Counted from the stretch's first letter, positions 17,039 through 26,636 are shown. The stretch is DNA of 64,000 nucleotides from Gillisella vitis (GCF_001541345.2 NZ_LMVL02000007.1:171257-235256); one strand, 5' to 3'. The notes: a model not told the origin generated them from the letters alone. Numbers and translations: made by a program.

Positions 17039-18841
17039 TTACGACAGATGATGCGGTCTGGTCATGCCATAGACGGGCGTGTCGATACCGACCTGACGAG
17101 CTTTCAGCTGCAGTGACAGATATTGCGAATAGTGCCTTGACTGGTGCAGGTTGCCGCCGTGGAACCACAATGCGTCCTGTTGCGTCGGCTTCCACATGTT
17201 GCGCTGTTCTCCCTCCCAGGGACCGGGATCCTTGGTCGTATCGGAGCCGAGCCCCCAACATTTGCCGACCTTGTCAGCGACGTCGCGCGAAATGAGATCG
17301 GCCGCCCAACCATTCATCGAGCCATAGCCAGTGGCATAGACCACGAGATCCGCTGGCAACTGCGTGCCATCCTTCAATACGACAGCGTTTTCAGTCAGAT
17401 GCGAGACGTCCACGCCGGATTTGAGCTTGATCGAGCCGTCAATCACCAGATCACAGGCGCCGACATCAATGTAATAACCTGATCCGCGCCGCAGATATTT
17501 CATGAACAGGCCAGATTCGTCGTCGCCGAAATCCAGCATGAAACCAGCATCTTTCAGCGCCTCATAAAAATCCGCATCCTGTTCACGAATCCTGTTGTAA
17601 ATCGGGATCTGGAACTCATGCATGATCCGGTAGGGCAGGGACGCAAAAATCAGGTCGGCCTTACGCGTGGTCATGCCGCCCTGAACCGCCCTCTCCGAAT
17701 AGAGATCACCGAGACCGATCTCCATCAGTGAACCGGATTTGACAATATGGGTGGATGATCGTTGCAGCATGGTGACATCGGCACCGGCTTCCCAGAGCGC
17801 TGCGCAGATATCGTGGGCGGAATTGTTGGAGCCAATCACCACCACTTGTTTGCCGGCATAAGCGTCCGGCCCCGGATGCTGCGAGGAATGCTGCTGTTCG
17901 CCCTTGAACAGATCCTGACCGGGGAATTTTGGCACATTCGCCTTGCCCGACATGCCCGTCGCCAGCACCAGCTGCTTCGGCTTGAGCACGACCTCCTTGC
18001 CAGCGCGGTCGACAATGACTGTCCATTCGTTTGTCACTTCATCGAATTGCGCCGACTTGCAGGTCGTGGACCCCCAGTAGTTCAACTCCATGACCTTGGT
18101 GTACATTTCCAGCCAGTCGCCGACTTTGTCCTTTGGGGTGAAGACAGGCCAGTTTTCCGGGAAGGGAATGTAAGGCAAGTGATCGTACCAGACGGGGTCG
18201 TGCAGGCAGAGCGACTTGTAGCGCTTGCGCCAGCTATCGCCCGGGCGCTCGTTCTTCTCGATGATGATTGTCGGCACACCCAGCTGGCGAAGCCGCGCGC
18301 CAAGTGCAATGCCTCCCTGGCCGCCACCGATGATAACGACATAGGGTTGCACCGAATAGCCCAGCTCGGCGGTCTCGGTCTCGCGTTTTTCTTTCCAGGT
18401 CATGCGGTTGCGATCATGGCCATGCTCTGCCCCCATCGGGCGGCGGGTGCCTTTCGGCTCTTCATGGCCCTTCAATTCGGACATGGTGGTCAAAAGGGTC
18501 CAGATCCGCCCATCCTTCAGGCGGATATGTCCGTAACCGCGTGCGACGCCTGTTTCGAACTCGAACCAGCCGTCAGTGATCCCACCAGCATCAGCGGCGG
18601 GCTCTTTCGAATCCTGCACGAAATTCGAGGGTGTGATGGCGGCGAGCTGGCTCTTCAGCATCTCTCGGATCTGCTCGTGACCCTCGAGTGTCTTAAGGTT
18701 CCAGGTGAATGTCACCAGATCGCGCCAATAGCAATCAGTCTGAAACAAATTGACGGCGGCATTGATGTCGCCGCTTTCAAGCGCTTTGCCGAGCTTCGAC
18801 AAAGCCGTGTCTATCTTGGTGGCTGGGCTGATATCAAGCAT
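17039..18841 (-). CDS. Flavin-containing monooxygenase with N-terminal SnoaL-like domain
   Basis: About 600 residues from ATG 18841, which has GGAGG eight bases upstream (an ATG at 18856 does not). Residues 1-135 look like a SnoaL/NTF2-type domain (IDTALSKLGKALESGDINAA, WFEFETG). FAD is bound by VIIGGGQGGIALGARL near residue 170 and NADPH by VVVIGSNNSAHD. The monooxygenase fingerprint reads FKGEQQHSSQH, the FxGxxxHxxx pattern ending in His rather than Trp or Tyr. The family oxygenates ketones or heteroatoms. It lies 92 bases downstream of the dehydrogenase gene in the same direction, so both probably use the sigma-54 promoter at 20044-20059. Dehydrogenase plus Baeyer-Villiger-type oxygenase suggests alcohol to ketone to ester (inference). 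Confidence 0.85.
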   Translation of the reverse strand: MLDISPATKIDTALSKLGKALESGDINAAVNLFQTDCYWRDLVTFTWNLKTLEGHEQIREMLKSQLAAITPSNFVQDSKEPAADAGGITDGWFEFETGVARGYGHIRLKDGRIWTLLTTMSELKGHEEPKGTRRPMGAEHGHDRNRMTWKEKRETETAELGYSVQPYVVIIGGGQGGIALGARLRQLGVPTIIIEKNERPGDSWRKRYKSLCLHDPVWYDHLPYIPFPENWPVFTPKDKVGDWLEMYTKVMELNYWGSTTCKSAQFDEVTNEWTVIVDRAGKEVVLKPKQLVLATGMSGKANVPKFPGQDLFKGEQQHSSQHPGPDAYAGKQVVVIGSNNSAHDICAALWEAGADVTMLQRSSTHIVKSGSLMEIGLGDLYSERAVQGGMTTRKADLIFASLPYRIMHEFQIPIYNRIREQDADFYEALKDAGFMLDFGDDESGLFMKYLRRGSGYYIDVGACDLVIDGSIKLKSGVDVSHLTENAVVLKDGTQLPADLVVYATGYGSMNGWAADLISRDVADKVGKCWGLGSDTTKDPGPWEGEQRNMWKPTQQDALWFHGGNLHQSRHYSQYLSLQLKARQVGIDTPVYGMTRPHHLS

Positions 18842-18933
18842 GGTCTTCTCCTCCATGAGTGCTTGTGTCTCGGGTCATGAGGCGCCCCTCCAGGCGCCCT
18901 TTGAACCGGTATGGGTTGCGCCTGCCGAGACGC

Positions 18934-20007
18934 CTATTTTGAAAGATCGATCAGGATCTTGAGTTGGGCTCCAGCCGGGTCGAGCAGGACGTCGAAGCCT
19001 TCCTTGACAGCCGTGTCGAGTGTCACACGCTTGGTGACGATCTTCATTGCCGGCAGCTGACCGGAAGCAATCAGCCTGATGACGCGTGGCCAGTAGTGTG
19101 TCGGGTAGGCCCAGGATCCTTTGATTTCCAGATCTTTGAATGTCACCTGGAACCAGTCGATCGGATTTTCATGCGGATGCAGCCCGGTCTGGACCACGAC
19201 GCCCTGTTTGCGCACGGCGTCGACGCAGGCCTTCAGTGCATGTTCGTTGCCCACGCATTCGATGGCGACATCGCAGCCTACTTGGCCTTCCGTCTGCAGG
19301 CGGACGACATCGCCGACATTGTCGCGCTGCGGGTTGATCGTGATGACATCGGGCAACACAGCTTTCGCAAGCTCGAGCCTGGAGTCATTGAGATCAGACA
19401 CGAAAAGCTGGGTGGCACCTGCCGCGCGCGCGGCGAGCAGCGTCAGCATGCCGATGGGACCGGCGCCAGTCACCAGCACGCTGCTGCCGGCCGTTACACC
19501 GCCGCGATCGCAGGCATAGACGGCAACCGCCGTCGGCTCGACCAGGGCTGCCTCTTCATCAGACATCTCGTCCGGGATTTTCTGAACATTGTAGTCGTTG
19601 ACGAGCGCTGCTTCGGCCATGCCGCCGCCATCCCAGCTCAAGCCCACCAGCGCTAACTGCGTGCTTAAGTGGAAAAGGCCGCGATCGGCGAAATAGTCGC
19701 CGGACCTTGGCATAACGAGGGGCTGGATGGATACGCGGTCGCCAACAACGACGGACGTAACGCCCTCGCCAATCGCTTCGACGACGCCGCCGAATTCATG
19801 GCCGAGCACTTGCGGTCCATGGGCGCCGGTGAAGGGGTGTGGCTCGGTCGGGATGAAGATCGGGCCGTAGCTGTATTCGTGAAGATCCGTGCCGCAAATC
19901 CCGACGAAGCGATTACGGACCAGAACCTGGCCCTGTCCCGGCTGCATCGGCTCGGCAATGTCGTCAAGTCGCAAATCCTTGGCTGCATGAAATCTGAGCG
20001 CGCGCAT
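18934..20007 (-). CDS. Zinc-type alcohol dehydrogenase, 2,3-butanediol dehydrogenase-like
   Basis: 357 residues of the MDR superfamily. The catalytic zinc site is present (GICGTDLHEY, GHEFGGVVEAIGEGV, and E in VEPTAVAVY); the NAD-binding loop is TGAGPIGMLTL. The lobe that normally holds a structural zinc by four cysteines instead reads PLVMPRSGDYFADRGLFHLS, with none of them. Related enzymes interconvert vicinal diols and acetoin-type hydroxyketones. GGGAGG precedes the ATG. It is the first gene after a consensus sigma-54 promoter, with an AcoR-type activator gene immediately upstream, in line with a role on acetoin- or diol-like compounds. Confidence 0.87.
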   Translation of the reverse strand: MRALRFHAAKDLRLDDIAEPMQPGQGQVLVRNRFVGICGTDLHEYSYGPIFIPTEPHPFTGAHGPQVLGHEFGGVVEAIGEGVTSVVVGDRVSIQPLVMPRSGDYFADRGLFHLSTQLALVGLSWDGGGMAEAALVNDYNVQKIPDEMSDEEAALVEPTAVAVYACDRGGVTAGSSVLVTGAGPIGMLTLLAARAAGATQLFVSDLNDSRLELAKAVLPDVITINPQRDNVGDVVRLQTEGQVGCDVAIECVGNEHALKACVDAVRKQGVVVQTGLHPHENPIDWFQVTFKDLEIKGSWAYPTHYWPRVIRLIASGQLPAMKIVTKRVTLDTAVKEGFDVLLDPAGAQLKILIDLSK

Positions 20008-20043
20008 GTTTCCTCCCTTGGATGCTATTCATGCCAAGAGAAG

Positions 20044-20059
20044 AGCAATGCCCGTGCCA
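20044..20059 (-). promoter_or_regulatory. Sigma-54 (-24/-12) promoter
   Basis: On the minus strand TGGCACGGGCATTGCT matches the sigma-54 consensus (TGGCACG-N4-TTGCW) at every fixed position. It lies 37 bases before the dehydrogenase start codon, which leaves room for a short leader. Confidence 0.85.
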
Positions 20060-20121
20060 GTGGCTCCTGACAGGGCGAATGGCTGGAATTACTTAGTTTT
20101 TGAGCCGGGACGGGCTTCGCT

Positions 20122-20160
20122 GCGCCACAGCTGTGGCGCGACAGGTGTGGCGCGTGCCAC
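20122..20160. promoter_or_regulatory. Enhancer dyads for the AcoR-type activator
   Basis: A perfect 18-bp palindrome, GCGCCACAGCTGTGGCGC (20122-20139), is followed by a second dyad TGTGGC-N4-GCCACA (20146-20161). Both share the TGTGGC arm. They lie about 65-115 bases upstream of the -24/-12 promoter, the normal place for bacterial enhancer sites. Confidence 0.75.
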
Positions 20161-20171
20161 AGTGCGGATGT

Positions 20172-22058
20172 TCAATGCGGCCTGTCTATGCCAAACCTGC
20201 GCATACGGCGATGCATGGTGGTACGATCAATGCCGAGGCGGCGCGCTGCCTCGGAAATATTGCCATGGCAGGCAGCGAGCACAGCGCGAAGTTCGGCTTC
20301 AGGGCTGTCGTCGCCAGGCAGCTGCACACTGCCAGCCAAGTGTTCTGGAAGGTCCGTTACCTCAATCAGCCCATCGTCGCACAGCGCTGCGGCGAAGGCG
20401 ATCGCATTGTCCAGCTCGCGGATATTGCCTGGCCAGCGATGATTGAGGATCAAAAGGCGGGCAGTGTCTGAAAGCCTGAGCGATCGGTCGGCCGGAGCAT
20501 GTTTTTCGAGCAACTTGTCGAGCAGCCACGACAGATCGCCGCGCTCGCAAAGCCGTGGAAGGGAGAGTACGGCCGCATTCAGCCTGTAATAGAGGTCCCG
20601 CCGGAATGCACCGGTTGCGACCATGTCGGCCAAAGACCGATGCGACGCAGACACGACGCGAAATTTCACCTTGCGCGCCACTGAACCGCCGACAGGCAAT
20701 ACCTCGCCCTCGGCCAGAACCCTGAGCAACCTGCTTTGCGCGGCGTATGGCATGTCGCCAATTTCGTCTAGGAACAGGGTTCCGCCCACCGCTTCCTCGA
20801 CCAACCCCTTTCGTCCCTTGGCAAGGGCGCCGGTGAAGGCGCCTGGTGCATAGCCGAACAATTCGCTTTCGATCAGCTGTTCAGGGATTGCTGCGCAATT
20901 GACCGCAACGAAGCGGCCTGACAACCCGCTCACCTCGTGGATAATGCGTGCCAGATATTCCTTGCCGGTTCCGGTCTCGCCCTGAAGCAGGATCGGTAGT
21001 GCGCTCGGTGCGAGCTTGGCGATTTTGCGGCGAAGGCTGTCCATGATTTCGACACTGCCGCCGAGCAGGCTCATGGCTGGCGGCGACCGATGAGATCGAA
21101 CGAGCGGCGCCCCGGCCACGCGCTGTTGCGGCTCGATCGCATGGGCAAACAGGACCGACCCATCGCGCACGCCAATCCGCCGGTCTTGCGGCAGGCTGGC
21201 GCGTGTCAGCGAAGCGAGCTCGTCCAAGCCAGCCTCGAAAAAATCCGCGACCGGCTGGCCAAGCAAAAGCTCGGGCTGACGCCAGTCGATTCCACGCGAG
21301 GCAGCAAGAAGCCGCGCGCCACCATGTGTCATGCCGGTAATGCGGCCGGAGCCATCGACGGAAATCGCCGCTTCCGGATCAACATCGAGAAATTCCGGCG
21401 CGCCAGCAAAGCGCAGCACCAGGTCGTGTCGACTGTTCGCCATGAGATTGGCGAGCTCGATGCGCCGCACGGTCGAGGAGACAAGATGACGCGCCATGTT
21501 CTGGCTCGTCTTCAAGATGGGTGAACTCAGGAGCGAAATATCGAGGACCGCTGCCAACGTGCCTTGCGTGTCATAGATCGGTGCGGCGGTGCAGGAGAGT
21601 GGTGTATGGGTGATGTCAAAATGGTCGGTCTGATGGATCGTCAGAGCCTCGCCGGTGGCCAGGCAGGCGCCAACGGCGCACGTGCCAGCGCGAGGCTCGG
21701 ACCATTCCGAGCCGAGATAGAGCCCAGCCTTTCGCAGGTTGTTGTTGAAGGAGGGATCGCCAAGAAATTCGACGGTCACGCCCTGCCGGTCGGAGAGGAG
21801 AAGAACATAATTCTGCTCGGCAACCTGCCGATAGAGCCGCTCAAGCCCCGAGCGTGCAATATGCACGAGGTCCTCCGCCTGCTGGCGATGTTCGCGTAGG
21901 CGTGTTTGAGAGACGATGACCGCCTCACGCGCTTGCGCCGGATCGAGCTGATAGGTCTCCAGGCATCGCCGCCAGGATTCCACGACAATAGCGTCGCGGC
22001 CCGTATTGCTTCCCTGCCCGACGCGCTCGATTTCCTTGACGTGATCGGCAAATCCCAT
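20172..22058 (-). CDS. Sigma-54-dependent activator, AcoR-like
   Basis: About 628 residues from ATG 22058 (an ATG at 22109 adds 17 residues with no ribosome-binding site). N-terminal sensory part with GAF-like features (AGTCAVGACLATGEALTI), then an AAA+ domain with Walker A GETGTGKE near residue 360, the sigma-54 contact loop GAFTGA intact, and Walker B TLFLDEIGDM. A C-terminal Fis-type helix-turn-helix follows (NISEAARRLGIDRTTMHRRM). This is the AcoR/acetoin-catabolism arrangement. It should bind the dyads at 20122-20160 and activate the promoter at 20044-20059 in response to a small metabolite. Confidence 0.92.
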   Translation of the reverse strand: MGFADHVKEIERVGQGSNTGRDAIVVESWRRCLETYQLDPAQAREAVIVSQTRLREHRQQAEDLVHIARSGLERLYRQVAEQNYVLLLSDRQGVTVEFLGDPSFNNNLRKAGLYLGSEWSEPRAGTCAVGACLATGEALTIHQTDHFDITHTPLSCTAAPIYDTQGTLAAVLDISLLSSPILKTSQNMARHLVSSTVRRIELANLMANSRHDLVLRFAGAPEFLDVDPEAAISVDGSGRITGMTHGGARLLAASRGIDWRQPELLLGQPVADFFEAGLDELASLTRASLPQDRRIGVRDGSVLFAHAIEPQQRVAGAPLVRSHRSPPAMSLLGGSVEIMDSLRRKIAKLAPSALPILLQGETGTGKEYLARIIHEVSGLSGRFVAVNCAAIPEQLIESELFGYAPGAFTGALAKGRKGLVEEAVGGTLFLDEIGDMPYAAQSRLLRVLAEGEVLPVGGSVARKVKFRVVSASHRSLADMVATGAFRRDLYYRLNAAVLSLPRLCERGDLSWLLDKLLEKHAPADRSLRLSDTARLLILNHRWPGNIRELDNAIAFAAALCDDGLIEVTDLPEHLAGSVQLPGDDSPEAELRAVLAACHGNISEAARRLGIDRTTMHRRMRRFGIDRPH

Positions 22059-22387
22059 GAAATCACCGGCTCTTGAAAAGCCGCCTCCCGTGATTTTTAA
22101 GGAGATCATAGCGCCAATTGCCAGAAGTGCCTAATGCTTCAACACATCTTGTCCGCCATATTTAAAGATTGTCGGACAGGCGTCTTTCGCGGAAAAAAAT
22201 GGCTAACAATGGCAGACTAGCAACTGTCTTCAAGTTGGACTTTTGTGGCTTCACGCGAAGCCGTTTTGAGGGCTTGTGAAACAGCATCGAAGAGTGAGAC
22301 GGTTAACAATGGCAACAGATCGGCAAATGCGAACTTTTCATCATTCCAGTCATCGGATGCCGACATTTTGAAATCAGCAAAAAATAA

Positions 22388-23473
22388 TCAAGCGATTGCG
22401 TAACCCACAGTTTCCAGATCCCATTCATCTTTCTCGGACCATGACACGCTGACCCGATCACCGATGTCGTGACTAAAGGCGAAATAATCGTCATCGCTGA
22501 CTATCACGGAGATCGATTGCTTGTCGGCTGTCATTAAAGACAGACGGCCCATTGCGCCCTGATATTCGGCTCCGACCACCTCGGCGATGGTGTGTCTGCC
22601 ATCCTCAGATCCTGCGATTCGGCATTTGTCCGCCCGCACGCAAAATTGCCGCCCGCCGAAATTCAAAACATTATGTCCGCCGATGAAACGCGCGACAAAG
22701 GCATTGTGGGGCCGGGCAAAGACCTCGCGGGCAGGGCCTGCCTGCATGATCGTGCCGCCATTCATCACCACGATCATGTCCGACAAGGCCATGGCCTCTT
22801 CCTGGCTATGGGTGACATGGATGAAAGTAATGCCCAGCTCTCGTTGGATGCGCTTCAATTCCGAGCGCATGGTGATGCGTAAGAACGGATCCAGCGCTGA
22901 CAATGGCTCATCCAGCAGCAATACTTTTGGTCTGGTTATCAGCGAGCGCGCAAGGGCGACGCGCTGCTGCTGGCCACCGGATAATTGGGCAGGAAGTCGT
23001 TCTGCCAATGCTTCCATCTGCACCAGCCCCAGATAATCCATCGCCTGACGCCGTCGCTCAACCTTGGCCACACCTTTGAGCTTCAGGGAAAATGCCACGT
23101 TATCAACCACGCTGAGATGGGGGAACAGCGCATAATTCTGAAACATCATTGATGTGCCGCGCTGAACGGCGGGGGCCAGCGTGATATTGCGGTCCTGTAC
23201 CAGAATATCACCTTCGCTGACAATTTCATGCCCGGCAATCATCCGCAAGGTCGTGGTTTTTCCGCAGCCACTTGGCCCCAGCAAACAGCAATAACTGGCT
23301 GACGGAATCCGCAGCGAAATGGTATTCACTGCGGTGCTGGAACCATAACGTTTGGTCACGGCCACCAGCTCAACATCATTATGGTGGGCTGAAAGTGAAG
23401 GGGCGGTTTTCTGGATCAAATTCTTCGCAACGCTATCCGTCGGAGCCGTTGTCAGCTGTGTTTCATGTCTCAT
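22388..23473 (-). CDS. Polyamine-type ABC transporter ATP-binding protein (PotA-like)
   Basis: 361 residues. Walker A GPSGCGKTTTLRMIAG, signature LSGGQQQRVALARSL, Walker B LLLDEPLSALDPFLR, and a C-terminal TOBE-like region of about 100 residues, as in the PotA/FbpC/MalK group. It energises the importer formed by the two permeases upstream. ATG 23473 has GAGG eight bases upstream; an earlier GTG is less likely. Last gene of a five-gene minus-strand unit that begins with the flavin reductase. Confidence 0.92.
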   Translation of the reverse strand: MRHETQLTTAPTDSVAKNLIQKTAPSLSAHHNDVELVAVTKRYGSSTAVNTISLRIPSASYCCLLGPSGCGKTTTLRMIAGHEIVSEGDILVQDRNITLAPAVQRGTSMMFQNYALFPHLSVVDNVAFSLKLKGVAKVERRRQAMDYLGLVQMEALAERLPAQLSGGQQQRVALARSLITRPKVLLLDEPLSALDPFLRITMRSELKRIQRELGITFIHVTHSQEEAMALSDMIVVMNGGTIMQAGPAREVFARPHNAFVARFIGGHNVLNFGGRQFCVRADKCRIAGSEDGRHTIAEVVGAEYQGAMGRLSLMTADKQSISVIVSDDDYFAFSHDIGDRVSVSWSEKDEWDLETVGYAIA

Positions 23474-23500
23474 TATCACATCCTCATGGAGTGGGTCGCA

Positions 23501-24346
23501 TCAATGCGGTTGCAATCTTGACTGTTGCCGTTTGACCAGCAGCATTGCCAGAAGCAGCATGGCGATGACGAGAATGAAGGATACCGCTGTCGTCAGCGTA
23601 CCGATGGCAAACAACACCGGTGACGTGGCCGCCGTCAGCAATCCAGTGATTTCCATGGGCATGGTATTGCCCGAGCCAACGTTGAGCGAGGTGCGTGCCA
23701 GTTCTTCGTAGGAGGACGTAAAACCTGCCATGAGGATTCCGATCACGCCGGGGAGAATGATTGGCAGGATCACCTGGCTGAAGCGCTGCCAGCTGGTGGC
23801 ACCAAGATCCGTTGCGGCCTCTTCATAGGACCGATTGAAACGTCCCATCACGATGAACATGATCAACAGGCCAAAAGGCAGTGACCAGGTAAGTTGAGCG
23901 CCGATACCCGAAGAGTACCACTGGATCTTATAGCCCAGCAGGTGGAAGGCCAGCGCGATGCCAAAGCCGACAAAAATCCCCGGCAGCACCATGGCTGCTA
24001 TCGCTGAGTAAAACACTAGATTGGCCCCGGGAAACTTTCGCCGATAAGCCATGCCTGCCGCCACCGAGATCGTCATGGTTAGCGCCGCCACAATGGCGGC
24101 AAGGCGCATGGACCGCAGAAAAGCCTCATGCAGATCGCCAACCCCTTCGCCGCCCGTGCCGCCCAGCAACACCTGAAACCAGTGGAAGGAAAAGCCGACC
24201 ATGGGAAAGCTCATGCCACCACTTGGCCCCTGAAAGGACAGGATAAACACGCACAGCATCGGCCCATAGAGAAAGGCGAGATAGAGCGCAAAAATGCCGA
24301 ATAACAGATAGAAGGAAGCAGGCCTTGGTTGTCCACGCTCGCGCAT
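23501..24346 (-). CDS. Polyamine-type ABC transporter permease (PotC-like)
   Basis: 281 residues, about six hydrophobic segments, with the EAA-type loop EEAATDLGATSWQRFSQVIL followed by PIILPGV. AGGAG sits seven bases before ATG 24346, and the upstream permease ends just before it. Pairs with the PotB-like permease. Confidence 0.9.
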   Translation of the reverse strand: MRERGQPRPASFYLLFGIFALYLAFLYGPMLCVFILSFQGPSGGMSFPMVGFSFHWFQVLLGGTGGEGVGDLHEAFLRSMRLAAIVAALTMTISVAAGMAYRRKFPGANLVFYSAIAAMVLPGIFVGFGIALAFHLLGYKIQWYSSGIGAQLTWSLPFGLLIMFIVMGRFNRSYEEAATDLGATSWQRFSQVILPIILPGVIGILMAGFTSSYEELARTSLNVGSGNTMPMEITGLLTAATSPVLFAIGTLTTAVSFILVIAMLLLAMLLVKRQQSRLQPH

Positions 24347-24349
24347 CAC

Positions 24350-25219
24350 TCACTCCTGATTGGCCAGTTCTTTACGGATATCGACAACGCGCAGCAGAGA
24401 GGCGACGAAGCCGAGCACGATGACCAGCATCACCACCGATTTTGCCGCAGCCGGTGGATATTGAAATGCGTTCAGCTCGGTGGCTATGGCCCCGACCGCC
24501 GTGTTGATCTGACCACCGCCCATCTGCTTGACGATGAAGAAATCACCCATCACCGCTGTCACAATAAAGATTGAACCTATGGCGATGCCGGGTTTGATCA
24601 GCGGAATAATCACCAGACGAATGATCTGTCCTTCGCGTGCTCCCTGATCACGAGCGGCATGCAGGAGATTTTTATCAATCTTGGCCATGGAATTGGCGAT
24701 CGGCCCCAACATGGCCAGCGTCAGCACGTTGACGTAGACGACGATGACGGAAAATTCAGAATAGAGCAGCCAGGAGAGCGGCTGCTCGATGATATGCAGA
24801 TGCAGCAAGACCTGATTGACCAGTCCTTCGCGCCCCAAAAGCGGCACCCAGGACACCATGCGAATTGGACCCGATGTCCAGAACGGTATGGCGCAGGCCG
24901 CAATGCACAGCGCCCGCACGATGGGGCTGCGAACATGAAACATCAGGTAATAGGCGATGGTAAAGCCGAGAAACAGCGTGATGGCCCAAACAATCGCCAG
25001 GAATTTGAAGGTTTGAAGATACAGCCTGAGCGTCAGTTCCGAGGTGAAAATATCGAGATAATTTTCCCAGATAAATTCCGGGATTACCTCGGCAAAACCG
25101 TAATCCATGAAACTGACAACAAGGATCATCGCCAGCGGCAGGATCACGAAACACACCAGAACCAGCGCCATCGGCGCGATTTGCACAAGCGATACCCGCT
25201 TTGCCGAGGAGAGTGACAT
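24350..25219 (-). CDS. Polyamine-type ABC transporter permease (PotB-like)
   Basis: 289 residues starting at ATG 25219 (AAGGA upstream); the frame is open further but the extra part would overlap the binding-protein gene and is not family-like. Features: SLVQIAPMALVLVCFVILPL as first membrane segment and the coupling loop LLHAARDQGAREGQIIRLVI. The order binding protein, PotB-like, PotC-like, PotA-like is typical of spermidine/putrescine-class importers, which also import other cationic or small organic compounds. Confidence 0.9.
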   Translation of the reverse strand: MSLSSAKRVSLVQIAPMALVLVCFVILPLAMILVVSFMDYGFAEVIPEFIWENYLDIFTSELTLRLYLQTFKFLAIVWAITLFLGFTIAYYLMFHVRSPIVRALCIAACAIPFWTSGPIRMVSWVPLLGREGLVNQVLLHLHIIEQPLSWLLYSEFSVIVVYVNVLTLAMLGPIANSMAKIDKNLLHAARDQGAREGQIIRLVIIPLIKPGIAIGSIFIVTAVMGDFFIVKQMGGGQINTAVGAIATELNAFQYPPAAAKSVVMLVIVLGFVASLLRVVDIRKELANQE

Positions 25220-25247
25220 CGAAAATGTCCTTGATTGGAATGAAATC

Positions 25248-26543
25248 TTACGCGGCGATGAAATCCTGCCAGCGGCGCACCAGATAGCGATCCTCATCCA
25301 TCAGTGTATTCCAGATGCCGATATTGCCCATGCGATCCCAGAGCGAGCCACCGTCGCGCACGGCACCCGGCTTTTCCATCACCTTGCCAAAAGGGTTGAG
25401 AATAGGTTCGGACGCGGGCTTGCCCTCATACCAATAGCCATATTCATTGGCGCTCATCAGCGGCTTCACATTTTCAGGCACGGTGTTGTAAAAGCCTTGG
25501 CGGGAAATGAAGGCACCGGCCCAGCCGGAATTGTACCAGTTCATATATTCAATGGCGCACTCGCGCTTCAGCCCGGTCAGGTGCTGCATCTGGAACATCA
25601 TGATGTACCAGCCGCGATGACCCTCTTTCAGCGGTTGGAATGTACAGGGAATACCGCGCGTGCGTACTTCTGTCACAGCAGGCGACCACATGGATTGCAG
25701 CACCACTTCGCCGGAGGCCATCAGTTGCACGGATTGATCGAAATTCAGCCAGAAGGACCGGAATTGCCCGGCTTTTTTATATTCGATCAGTTTTTTGATG
25801 GTTTTGTCGATTTCGCTGCGGGTCATATTGCCCTTGTCAACATAGGAGACCTCGCCCAGCGCAGAGAGCGCCATGGCGGCATCCGGCAGGCCGACATTGA
25901 CACCTTCCTGGAGCGCCACATGGCCCTTGAAGGCAGGATCCAGCAGGCGTGCCCAACTGTCAATCTTGGTGGTGCCAATCAGATCAGGGCGCACGCCCAG
26001 CGTATCCGCATTATAATAGAGCGGAATGCCCACCAGCCATTCTGTCGGTGTCATTGAATAGGCGCTGGCGGTCTTATCGGCGTAATATTGCGCCTTGATC
26101 GGTGCAAATCCTTCCAGCGAGGCCATTTTCCCATTGGGGTATTTGCCCGTCTGGAACAGGGAAATGGTCTTGTCCCACCACTTGTATTCCTTAGTAGTGA
26201 TCGGCTGAACAATATTTCGGCCAAGGAGATAGCGCACCGAGGTGTTGGCAAGGTCGGCGACATCCATTGATTCCGGCTGGGTCAGCATTCGGTTCATCTG
26301 AGTGGCGACGTCAGCCGTCTGCATTTCAATGGTAAAGCCGAGATCCTTGCTGGCCTGTTCCTGAATGTTTTTGATGGTGGAATAGGACTGGCCGACATGG
26401 ACCAGCTTGACGTCCTTGATATTCTGCGCCCAGATTGTTGGAAATCCCGATATGGCGCCGGACCCTGCGGCCATGCCGCCCACCGCTGCCGCGCCTTTGA
26501 TCAATCCGCGCCGTGTTATCCCCTTGCGCTTTTGGTTGCTCAT
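25248..26543 (-). CDS. Extracellular solute-binding protein (PotD/family-1 type) with Tat signal
   Basis: 431 residues from ATG 26543, which has GGAG correctly placed. The N terminus carries a twin-arginine signal (TRRGLIKGAAAVGGMAAG) and a cleavage site near WAQ, so export of a folded protein is likely. The mature part resembles polyamine-class binding proteins in length and in motifs such as WLVGIPLYYNADTLG and ASGEVVLQSMWSPAV. The ligand is unknown; the enzymes around it suggest a nitrogen-rich compound. Confidence 0.88.
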   Translation of the reverse strand: MSNQKRKGITRRGLIKGAAAVGGMAAGSGAISGFPTIWAQNIKDVKLVHVGQSYSTIKNIQEQASKDLGFTIEMQTADVATQMNRMLTQPESMDVADLANTSVRYLLGRNIVQPITTKEYKWWDKTISLFQTGKYPNGKMASLEGFAPIKAQYYADKTASAYSMTPTEWLVGIPLYYNADTLGVRPDLIGTTKIDSWARLLDPAFKGHVALQEGVNVGLPDAAMALSALGEVSYVDKGNMTRSEIDKTIKKLIEYKKAGQFRSFWLNFDQSVQLMASGEVVLQSMWSPAVTEVRTRGIPCTFQPLKEGHRGWYIMMFQMQHLTGLKRECAIEYMNWYNSGWAGAFISRQGFYNTVPENVKPLMSANEYGYWYEGKPASEPILNPFGKVMEKPGAVRDGGSLWDRMGNIGIWNTLMDEDRYLVRRWQDFIAA

Positions 26544-26636
26544 CTGATGCTCCATACGCCGGCTTTTGCCGTGCTTCTGTTCCCGTTTTTATGATCAGTA
26601 CGAACTATACTTGGTGCCTCGCACCTCATGAAAATC

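Noticed and set aside
17762..18880. Open frame of 372 codons on the plus strand
   Set aside because: Antisense to the flavin monooxygenase; no motif and no ribosome-binding site.
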